Below, one piece after another: positions 1 to 4,556 of a stretch of DNA of 5,230 bases. The translations under genes were made by a program, and so were the position numbers. Source of the DNA: JAFGDH01 sp964447525. Its GTDB lineage: Archaea; Aenigmatarchaeota; Aenigmatarchaeia; QMZP01; QMZT01. Every line of letters starts with the position of its first letter. The first letter of the stretch is position 1. The stretch is taken from positions 1 through 5,230 of the forward strand of contig CAYUSU010000051.1 of assembly GCA_964447525.1 (NCBI GenBank), given 5' to 3'. A model generated the notes under the pieces. The model searched no databases, was not told where the DNA came from, and saw only the letters and a list, made by a program, of their open reading frames with translations.

Positions 1-212
1 CTGTTCGTAATAATGACGATACTTTACCATGGATTGTGAAGCAGGATAAAAGCAAACCGGCTGATATACAAGCTCAATTCAGAGAACAGAAAAAAACAGT
101 CACTGGATGTATGTCGCAGATGCTGATTGACATCGTGGTGCATGGATGCCCTTACAAAGATGATATAATAAGAAGGATTGAATATATCAGGGATTTTCTG
201 TATAAAGATTGA
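1..212 (+). CDS. 3' end of an unrecognised protein (69 residues visible)
   Basis: The frame whose first full codon is at position 3 stays open to a TGA at 210-212, giving 69 residues of a protein that begins before the window. The visible part is polar. It has two cysteines (residues 36 and 49 of the fragment, the second in a HGCPYKDD stretch) and ends in a basic amphipathic helix-like tail, RRIEYIRDFLYKD. There is no membrane segment or motif I can assign to a family. It is not obviously related to the pilin-like genes that follow, and 86 bases with a separate promoter lie between them. An overlapping reverse-strand frame at 24-221 is the only competitor and is less protein-like. I do not recognise the function. 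Confidence 0.55.
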   Translation, partial: VRNNDDTLPWIVKQDKSKPADIQAQFREQKKTVTGCMSQMLIDIVVHGCPYKDDIIRRIEYIRDFLYKD

Positions 213-266
213 TTTAATCATCTGATTTCAATGTGATTTGTGATCCTTAAACCAATTAAAACTAAT

Positions 267-276
267 CTTTAATTAA
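267..276 (+). promoter_or_regulatory. TATA-like box of the pilin-like operon, probable leaderless start at 299
   Basis: CTTTAATTAA lies 23-32 bases before the ATG at 299. That is the distance expected between an archaeal TATA box and a transcription start falling on the start codon itself. No Shine-Dalgarno-like sequence precedes that ATG (the upstream bases are CCATAATTTAAT), so a leaderless mRNA is the simplest reading. The downstream genes of the unit all have GGTGA-type sites, which is the usual archaeal contrast between the first and the internal genes of an operon. The box and its flank (TTTAATTAACC) recur in almost the same form before rnhB. Confidence 0.55.
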
Positions 277-298
277 CCCCTTTAAACCATAATTTAAT

Positions 299-967
299 AT
301 GGACATAGACTGGGTGCTGGCGATCACTGTATTCCTTTTCTTTGTTATATGGTCGTTCGCTTTTTACATTTCTATTTTCCAGTTCGATAATGGCTATATG
401 GAAGTGGCTGGCGACATATCGAGAAACGTCGTGATGAATTCGCTCAACATTGATTCATTCTCGGTTCCAGTTATATATGACAGCGGAAGCGATACGAACA
501 ATTCCGTCCTTAATTCAGGTTTCGTGTGGTATGAAGGTAACCAGAGCAGCACGAGGGTATGGAGGGGCAACCAATCCCTTCAGTGCAGATTGATAGGGAA
601 TGATACCTATTGGCTGACCAACCTGACTTCCGGTGAGAATTATTTCCGAATAGAATTCGCCGATTCCGAAACGGCGGGATGCAATGACGTGTTTTCGGTA
701 GCCGGTTCCATCCAGACATCTCCCGGAGTGCTGGAAAGGAAGGAGATGTTTTCCCAGTCAAGTATCAATTCGATGAACTCCACTCCATATTCGGAATACA
801 AATACCTGCTTGGTTTGGAAGGGGATTTCAGGGTTGAGATAGAAGGAACGGGTCCTCTGGTTTATGGAAAGACCCCGCCGACGGTTGCTGATGTGTTTGC
901 GCAGACATTTGTCAGGACAATATTCGAAACGGGCGAGGAGGTAAACGTTACGTTTATCGTATGGTGA
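299..967 (+). CDS. Membrane-anchored, sequon-rich surface protein, first gene of pilin-like operon
   Basis: This 222-residue protein starts MDIDW and runs straight into a hydrophobic helix at about residues 6-27. That leaves a very short cytoplasmic end and a large outside domain. Unlike the next four proteins it has no K/R-G prepilin peptidase motif, so the helix is probably not processed. The rest is polar, rich in Ser, Asn, Thr and Gly, and looks beta-rich. Seven N-x-S/T sequons (Asn 67, 81, 91, 101, 108, 160, 216) and two cysteines (96, 128) fit a glycosylated, perhaps disulfide-bonded, exported domain. The chain ends EVNVTFIVW, a strand-like tail resembling that of the next protein. It is the first gene of the operon, with a leaderless-type promoter, and its stop is 4 bases before the next start. 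It could be an anchor or pilus-base partner of the pilin-like proteins. I do not recognise a named family. Confidence 0.82.
   Translation: MDIDWVLAITVFLFFVIWSFAFYISIFQFDNGYMEVAGDISRNVVMNSLNIDSFSVPVIYDSGSDTNNSVLNSGFVWYEGNQSSTRVWRGNQSLQCRLIGNDTYWLTNLTSGENYFRIEFADSETAGCNDVFSVAGSIQTSPGVLERKEMFSQSSINSMNSTPYSEYKYLLGLEGDFRVEIEGTGPLVYGKTPPTVADVFAQTFVRTIFETGEEVNVTFIVW
963..967 (+). promoter_or_regulatory. Ribosome binding site built from the TGG-TGA end of the preceding gene
   Basis: GGTGA is formed by the last Trp codon (TGG) and the TGA stop of the first pilin-like gene. It sits 4 bases before the ATG at 972 and matches the anti-Shine-Dalgarno CACC core of archaeal 16S rRNA. This favours 972 over the in-frame ATG at 984. 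Confidence 0.7.
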
Positions 968-971
968 GATC

Positions 972-1349
972 ATGGCAAGAAGGATGAAAGGATTTTGGAG
1001 AATGGTCGAGAGCATAGCGGCGGTCACCATACTGATGGTTTTCGTTCTCTCGTTAAGCATACAGTATATCAGGGAGCCGGCGGAACCCATAATGAAGATA
1101 AGGGGTTACGAGATTCTCGAGAATATGGACAAGAACGGTAATCTTCGTTCGTATGTCGTTTCGGATGATTCTAACGGACTTAGCAACGCCATCTCATTGG
1201 GCGGGTATAACCATTCCATCGAAATCTGTGATTATTCCGGGACATGCAATGGAACGTATCCCGATGCGGAGAACATATGGCTTTCCGTGTATTACATTGC
1301 GGGGGAGAATACGTACAATCCCCGGGAGGTGAAGCTGTACATATGGTGA
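972..1349 (+). CDS. Small pilin-like protein with class III-type signal
   Basis: This 125-residue protein has the N-terminus MARRMKGFWRMVES followed by a hydrophobic helix at about residues 14-31. The basic leader, the K6-G7 pair before the helix and a Glu at 13 match archaeal and bacterial type IV prepilins. However, the Glu is at +6 counted from a G7/F8 cut, not the usual +5. The exported part (about 32-125) is short and has two sequons (Asn 80, 93) and a close cysteine pair (86, 92; C-x5-C) that could form a small disulfide loop. It ends EVKLYIW, echoing the EVNVTFIVW tail of the gene before. It lies second in the operon with a GGTGA site at the stop of gene one. The likely role is a minor pilin or pseudopilin. 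Cleavage and assembly are inferred from the motif only. Confidence 0.82.
   Translation: MARRMKGFWRMVESIAAVTILMVFVLSLSIQYIREPAEPIMKIRGYEILENMDKNGNLRSYVVSDDSNGLSNAISLGGYNHSIEICDYSGTCNGTYPDAENIWLSVYYIAGENTYNPREVKLYIW
1345..1349 (+). promoter_or_regulatory. Ribosome binding site from a second TGG-TGA gene end
   Basis: GGTGA, again made by a terminal TGG codon plus TGA stop, lies 5 bases before the ATG at 1355. Two competing site-and-start pairs are nearby. GGGAGGTGA at 1324-1332 lies 10 bases before ATG 1343. GGAG at 1361-1364 lies 5 bases before ATG 1370. The choice of 1355 rests on the matching arrangement at the previous junction. Confidence 0.5.
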
Positions 1350-1354
1350 AAAAA

Positions 1355-1921
1355 ATGAAAGGAGAACGAATGAAAGGGCAGTTCTTTTTGATATTCTCAT
1401 TCATGCTTATCATAATATTCTATATCGGAATATCCGTCTACCTTTCCCCTCCGGGAGTTTCAGAGACTTTGTCTAATGATATCGATTTTATAATCAGGAA
1501 CATCGAGAACGAGTATCCGGTCGCGTTCAATATCGGACTTAACGAATCCGACGGGATAGGGAAGACGATAAATTTCACGATATTCGCCAGAAACCTTCTG
1601 AAGGAGAGGAATATAGACATGTACTCCATTCTGTTTTTCACTGAATTGAATGGGAATGACGTTAGTGTGACCGTGGCCAATTATTTGGAGGAGAGTGAAT
1701 ACGTGTCTGTCGGGATCGCAGGGGATGATCGTATACTTTACGTTCAGAACGGTTCAATGAACTCGACGGTTTTCATCGATCCTGCCGAAATTTTTACGCT
1801 CGATATAACCTTTAATAGCATTCAAAAGAATCTATTATTAGGTAAGTATAAATCGAACCTTTACTTTTACACCGAACTGAAAAAAGGGTACGATATAATC
1901 GTGGGTGAGAGAAAAACATGA
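1355..1921 (+). CDS. Pilin-like membrane-anchored protein, third of five
   Basis: From ATG 1355 this is 188 residues. Starts at 1343 (+4 residues) and 1370 (-5 residues) are also supported by nearby purine-rich sites. All three keep the essential part, MKGQFFLI followed by a hydrophobic helix ending near residue 29. The K-G before a phenylalanine-rich helix resembles class III signals of archaeal pilin-like proteins, though there is no Glu at +5. The outside domain (about 30-188) alternates polar and hydrophobic residues as in beta strands, contains four sequons (Asn 63, 73, 132, 136) and has no cysteine, unlike the other four members. It ends GYDIIVGERKT. Its stop overlaps the next start as ATGA (1918-1921), implying coupled translation. 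It is probably a minor pilin-type subunit. An upstream extension to ATG 1244 is rejected because it lies inside the previous gene. Confidence 0.82.
   Translation: MKGERMKGQFFLIFSFMLIIIFYIGISVYLSPPGVSETLSNDIDFIIRNIENEYPVAFNIGLNESDGIGKTINFTIFARNLLKERNIDMYSILFFTELNGNDVSVTVANYLEESEYVSVGIAGDDRILYVQNGSMNSTVFIDPAEIFTLDITFNSIQKNLLLGKYKSNLYFYTELKKGYDIIVGERKT
1904..1908 (+). promoter_or_regulatory. Ribosome binding site for the fourth pilin-like gene
   Basis: GGTGA inside the end of the third gene lies 9 bases before ATG 1918. Together with the ATGA stop-start overlap it fixes 1918 as the start. Confidence 0.6.
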
Positions 1922-2634
1922 ACAGAAAAGGAATAACAATGGTTTCCAGCGTACTCTTTCTTGCGTTTTTGATAGCCGCTACTGGAATCGTTTATTACGC
2001 AGGCGTCCCTTCTTTACAGAGAATACAATGTCTTGCCACAATGGAGAAGATGAAGTCATCTTTCGTCCAGTTGGACAAGATAACAAGGAACGTGGTAGCC
2101 GGCGGCAAGGGGACGAAACGAACATTCGACCTGAACATAGATGATGGGAAGCTGTATATAGTCGGGGGCAACGATACGATATACTGGGAATATGAATGTC
2201 CTGTCGAGGTCACGTCGCCCAGAACCGCCCAGACAATCGGGAACGTCATATTCGGTTCCAATATGGAGGTTTTCGCATATCAGGGAATGTGCGCCGGTCA
2301 GAATTCTTATATACTGGAAAACAGCCACATAAAGGCATGCTTCAAAGTCATAGGGTCCTCGTCAAACAAGGTTTCCTACAACACCACCGAAATCTTCCTT
2401 TACATGTACCAGAAGGACCTTGACAGCGTTCTTCCCCTCGAATACCTGGAAGTAACGCTGGATAATGACGATACGTCAAAGACAGGGACGGGATACACCA
2501 CACTCGAAAGGGAGGGAACGAATCTCCCCTACGGGAGGGTAACCGCATACATGGAATCCGATTATGGAGTCACGTACCAGATACATTTCGAGCTCGAGAC
2601 GGGCGGGGATTTCCTCGTCATAAGAGGTGAATGA
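1918..2634 (+). CDS. Larger pilin-like protein with RKG signal, fourth of five
   Basis: This 238-residue protein starts MNRKGITMVSS and continues in a hydrophobic helix to about residue 30. R3-K4-G5 before the helix fits a class III (prepilin-type) signal. After the helix comes a helical stretch (about 32-60, SLQRIQCLATMEKMKSSFVQ) and then VVAGGKGTKRTFDLNI..DGKLYIVGG. This resembles a layout I recall in other archaeal pilin-like proteins, where a helix is followed by a Gly-rich turn, an Arg and a beta domain opening with DG-L-I. That resemblance is from memory and has not been searched. The beta-rich remainder has four cysteines (38, 94, 125, 141) and two sequons (Asn 85, 155). Its start overlaps the previous stop by 4 bases and its TGA shares one base with the next ATG. 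Likely role: a minor pilin or adhesin-like subunit at the surface. Confidence 0.83.
   Translation: MNRKGITMVSSVLFLAFLIAATGIVYYAGVPSLQRIQCLATMEKMKSSFVQLDKITRNVVAGGKGTKRTFDLNIDDGKLYIVGGNDTIYWEYECPVEVTSPRTAQTIGNVIFGSNMEVFAYQGMCAGQNSYILENSHIKACFKVIGSSSNKVSYNTTEIFLYMYQKDLDSVLPLEYLEVTLDNDDTSKTGTGYTTLEREGTNLPYGRVTAYMESDYGVTYQIHFELETGGDFLVIRGE
2624..2630 (+). promoter_or_regulatory. Ribosome binding site for the fifth pilin-like gene
   Basis: GAGGTGA precedes two adjacent in-frame ATGs at 2631 and 2634. The one at 2634 has the more workable spacing (3 bases after the motif, against 0 for 2631) and shares its A with the preceding stop (TGATG), so 2634 is chosen. Confidence 0.6.
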
Positions 2635-3131
2635 TGAAAGGGATGTCCGAGATGATCGCTGCAGTCATTGTCATTCTAATAGGCATAGGCATGGCCGCGA
2701 TAGTCGGGCCGTGGGCTATTAATCTCGCAACCGAATCCTCTGGTAATTCCGGGCAGGCCATGAACCAGAACATATTATGCCGACAGACAGGATATACGTT
2801 CGACAGCGATTACGGTGTTTCCGGAGTGGACTGGAACATAACCGGAACAATAGGAGTAATGACAGTAAAGCTTACCAACACGAAAATACAGAACCTTTAT
2901 AATTTCACCATCGAAGCGACTTTCCTAACATCCGGTGGCCAGAGAATACTTACCGATCCTGACATTAAGATCACTCCCATCAGCCAGAAAACTGTTACTA
3001 ATCCCCTCAAACCGGGCCAGTCAACTATCCTTGATGCGGATATAATGAATGCGAATGATACATGGACTTTGATGAGAGTTAAGGTTCTTAATGCAGTCTG
3101 CCCGAGCATTTCACCTTATGTTGACATATGA
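2634..3131 (+). CDS. Archaeal type IV pilin/archaellin-like protein, fifth of five
   Basis: This 165-residue protein (166 if ATG 2631 is used) has the clearest prepilin signature of the set. MKGMSEMIAA runs into a long Ala, Ile, Val and Gly helix to about residue 29. K2-G3 would be the peptidase site, and the M-S-E-x-I-A core is typical of archaeal pilin N-terminal domains. Residues 30-46 are Ser/Asn/Gly linker. From about 65 on, alternating strands (TIGVMTVKLTN, LYNFTIEATFLT, WTLMRVKVLNAV) suggest an immunoglobulin-like beta sandwich. Cysteines 49 and 156 bracket this domain and could form one long-range disulfide. Three sequons are present (Asn 68, 90, 141). It is last in the operon, followed within 10 bases by a T-run. 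It is the best candidate in the window for a polymer-forming subunit, though single copy and operon position would also fit a minor pilin. Confidence 0.86.
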   Translation: MKGMSEMIAAVIVILIGIGMAAIVGPWAINLATESSGNSGQAMNQNILCRQTGYTFDSDYGVSGVDWNITGTIGVMTVKLTNTKIQNLYNFTIEATFLTSGGQRILTDPDIKITPISQKTVTNPLKPGQSTILDADIMNANDTWTLMRVKVLNAVCPSISPYVDI

Positions 3132-3136
3132 ATAGC

Positions 3137-3149
3137 TCTTTTTTAATAA
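3137..3149 (+). terminator. T-rich archaeal-type terminator after the pilin-like operon
   Basis: TCTTTTTTAATAA, with six consecutive T at 3139-3144, starts 5 bases after the stop of the fifth pilin-like gene. No hairpin precedes it, which is normal for archaeal termination on U-rich tracts. It runs directly into the next promoter. Confidence 0.45.
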
Positions 3150-3157
3150 TTTATACT
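3150..3157 (+). promoter_or_regulatory. TATA-like box of the coiled-coil gene
   Basis: TTTATACT starts 40 bases before ATG 3190. Using the TTTA-to-start distance of the two leaderless promoters here (30-31 bases), transcription would begin near 3180 and give a leader of about 10 bases (GAGAGATATCC) with only a weak GAG match to a ribosome site. The following bases (TAACCC) resemble the other two promoters. This places the coiled-coil gene in its own transcription unit, separate from the pilin-like operon. Confidence 0.45.
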
Positions 3158-3189
3158 AACCCAGACAAATATTTAATTGAGAGATATCC

Positions 3190-4497
3190 ATGGATGATAG
3201 CAAAAAAAATGTTAGTGATGAGAATAACTTTTATGAAAAGATTTCCCAGTTGGAAGACCTCCAAAATCTAATGCAACTCGATATAGTTAATCTGAAAAGC
3301 GAGATAGACCGAATGAAGATGATGACACCTTCTCCCATTCCCATCGAAACCGAAAAAAAGATAATGGAGCTGGAAAAGATCGCGGATGACATCGATACGT
3401 TCAGGAACTGGAAAAAGACCGTTTCCGAGGTAGGTGTTCTCAGGGAAAAGATAATGACATTGAAAGGTATTGAACAGGGGAGCATGAACGAGTTTCTCAA
3501 GAAGGCTGACATCGGGACTCCCGGCAACATCACGGAAGAGGTCCGCAATCTCAGGAACGAATTGGAAGCAATGAAGGAAGAGACTCGCAACATTTCCAAC
3601 CCTCCTCCTTTGCCCCCAGAAAGCGCCAAATCAAGGGTCATGGAACCCGGTGAAGCAAAAAAACTCGGGGAATCCCTGGAAAGGATGAGAAAGACGCTGA
3701 TGGCGAGAATAGAGGAGATGGATATCAAGATTAACAGCCTCAAGGAAACGACTCATCGTCCCCCTTCCCCTGATCAGGTTCCTCTTAAGAAGCGGATTAT
3801 GGGAGACGAAAACAAGAGATTAACACAGTCCATTGAGAACACGAGAAGAATACTTTTCGGAAGGATAGAGGAACTCGATAGAAAAATGCATGATGTCAGG
3901 GAAATTGACATTCGGGGTGCTGTCCAAAAAATCATGAAGGAAATAGAGAACATGAAAAGATCGATCGCGGAAAGAAATTCCGATTTGCCTGAAAAATCTG
4001 ATAACAGTATTTCTGAAAGGATAAACGATCTTGAAAAAAGGGTGGACTACGTGAGGAACGAAATGGATAATTTCAAGATGAAAAAAATCGATAATATCAG
4101 GCCCGTTATTTATTCCTCCCCGGGCGTATCCGGGGGAAACATTGACAACGTCAAGCATAAAATAGAAGGAATACTCGACAGGCTCGACAAGGACGAATCC
4201 TTCATGCGGAATGTTTTCAGAAAAAAACAAGAGATACCTAAACCGCCGCCAGTTCTCATGTCGGACAAGGGAATAACCATGGAGATAGATGAAATAAAAA
4301 TGGACGTCCAGCAGACCGAAGACCAGGTCATGGGGGTAATAAATGACATGAGACAGATCAGGAAGGGGCTGGAGATGGCGGAGAAGGGAGGAATGGTGAA
4401 AAAGAAGTATGAGATAGATGACATAAAGAAGAGACTGGGAGTGATCGAAAAAAGACTGGAATTTCTGCACACCGCGGAGCCCATAGTGATAGAATAG
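3190..4497 (+). CDS. Modular coiled-coil protein with proline-rich breaks, function unknown
   Basis: This 435-residue, highly charged (Lys, Glu, Arg, Asp), Met-rich protein has no signal peptide, membrane helix or cysteine, so it is probably cytoplasmic. Heptad-like stretches appear at about 15-45, 54-106, 114-135, 155-186, 202-262, 273-300, 314-336, 362-397 and 404-427. Proline-rich breaks interrupt them: TPSPIPI (46-52), NPPPLPP (137-143), RPPSPDQVP (190-198) and PKPPP (350-354), plus a Gly-rich break SPGVSGG (310-316). Residues 155-186 and 207-238 are a duplicated helix with 14 of 32 identical positions. The tail ends TAEPIVIE. It could be a scaffold or a cytoplasmic partner of a surface or cell-shape machine. 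I looked for archaellum accessory (FlaC/D/E) hallmarks and could not identify them. It is a single-gene unit between the pilin-like operon and rnhB, so a functional tie to either is unproven. Confidence 0.85.
   Translation: MDDSKKNVSDENNFYEKISQLEDLQNLMQLDIVNLKSEIDRMKMMTPSPIPIETEKKIMELEKIADDIDTFRNWKKTVSEVGVLREKIMTLKGIEQGSMNEFLKKADIGTPGNITEEVRNLRNELEAMKEETRNISNPPPLPPESAKSRVMEPGEAKKLGESLERMRKTLMARIEEMDIKINSLKETTHRPPSPDQVPLKKRIMGDENKRLTQSIENTRRILFGRIEELDRKMHDVREIDIRGAVQKIMKEIENMKRSIAERNSDLPEKSDNSISERINDLEKRVDYVRNEMDNFKMKKIDNIRPVIYSSPGVSGGNIDNVKHKIEGILDRLDKDESFMRNVFRKKQEIPKPPPVLMSDKGITMEIDEIKMDVQQTEDQVMGVINDMRQIRKGLEMAEKGGMVKKKYEIDDIKKRLGVIEKRLEFLHTAEPIVIE
3652..3747 (+). repeat. First copy of a duplicated 32-residue coiled-coil unit
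   Basis: This encodes residues 155-186 of the coiled-coil protein. Its partner at 3808-3903 (residues 207-238) matches without gaps at 14 of 32 positions, with many Lys/Arg and Ile/Leu/Met exchanges. The strongest shared core is R-I-E-E-[ML]-D-x-K at 173-180 and 225-232. Each copy follows a proline-rich break and an [KRS]-R-[IV]-M step (149-151, 202-204). The DNA has diverged, so the duplication is old. Confidence 0.6.
3808..3903 (+). repeat. Second copy of the duplicated 32-residue coiled-coil unit
   Basis: This encodes residues 207-238 and begins exactly 52 residues after the first copy at 3652-3747. The unit of duplication is therefore probably about 52 residues, comprising the proline-rich spacer plus the helix. 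Confidence 0.6.
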
Positions 4498-4512
4498 ATA
4501 TTTGGAAGGGAT

Positions 4513-4525
4513 CAGATATAATCTG
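4513..4525. repeat. Perfect short palindrome CAGAT-ATA-ATCTG before rnhB
   Basis: Two 5-base arms around a 3-base centre lie 15 bases after the coiled-coil gene stop and are followed at once by TTTT (4526-4529). It could be a weak hairpin terminator for the coiled-coil gene or a protein site just upstream of the rnhB TATA-like box. A 5-base palindrome can also arise by chance in AT-rich DNA. Confidence 0.3.
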
Positions 4526-4535
4526 TTTTAGTTAA
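4526..4535 (+). promoter_or_regulatory. TATA-like box of rnhB, probable leaderless start at 4557
   Basis: TTTTAGTTAA lies 22-31 bases before ATG 4557, the same placement as the box of the pilin-like operon relative to its ATG. Both are followed by CC (TTTARTTAACC). No GGTGA or GGAGG motif precedes 4557, so a leaderless transcript is likely. Confidence 0.5.
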
Positions 4536-4556
4536 CCAATTATATTGATTGATGAT

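Noticed and set aside
24..221. Reverse-strand frame over the left edge of the window
   Set aside because: The + strand frame ending at 212 is open to the window edge, more protein-like and co-oriented with everything else. The reverse frame has no recognisable motif.
1244..1354. Longer start (ATG 1244) for the third pilin-like gene
   Set aside because: It would lie inside the second gene for over 100 bases and bury the K-G membrane signal far from the N-terminus. Much better starts with ribosome sites exist at 1343, 1355 and 1370.
299..3131. Reading the operon as an archaellum (flagellin) locus
   Set aside because: Archaellins have a longer conserved N-terminal core and the locus normally includes the FlaH/I/J motor genes. 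None is visible here, and the five proteins are too different from each other to be archaellin copies.
3231..3743. Reverse-strand open frame of 170 codons in the first half of the coiled-coil gene
   Set aside because: It is the same kind of shadow: Ser, Ile, Leu and Phe-rich from antisense Glu and Lys codons, with no sign of independent expression.
3820..4470. Long reverse-strand open frame of 216 codons inside the coiled-coil gene
   Set aside because: Its Phe, His, Tyr and Leu-rich composition is the mirror of Lys/Glu/Asp-rich codons on the + strand. It has no ribosome site or promoter and lies wholly within a well-supported gene.
3190..4497. Coiled-coil protein as an archaellum FlaC/D/E accessory protein
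   Set aside because: Its position next to pilin-like genes and its coiled coils invited this. I could not identify the family's conserved C-terminal features, and coiled-coil composition alone is not evidence. A profile search would decide.
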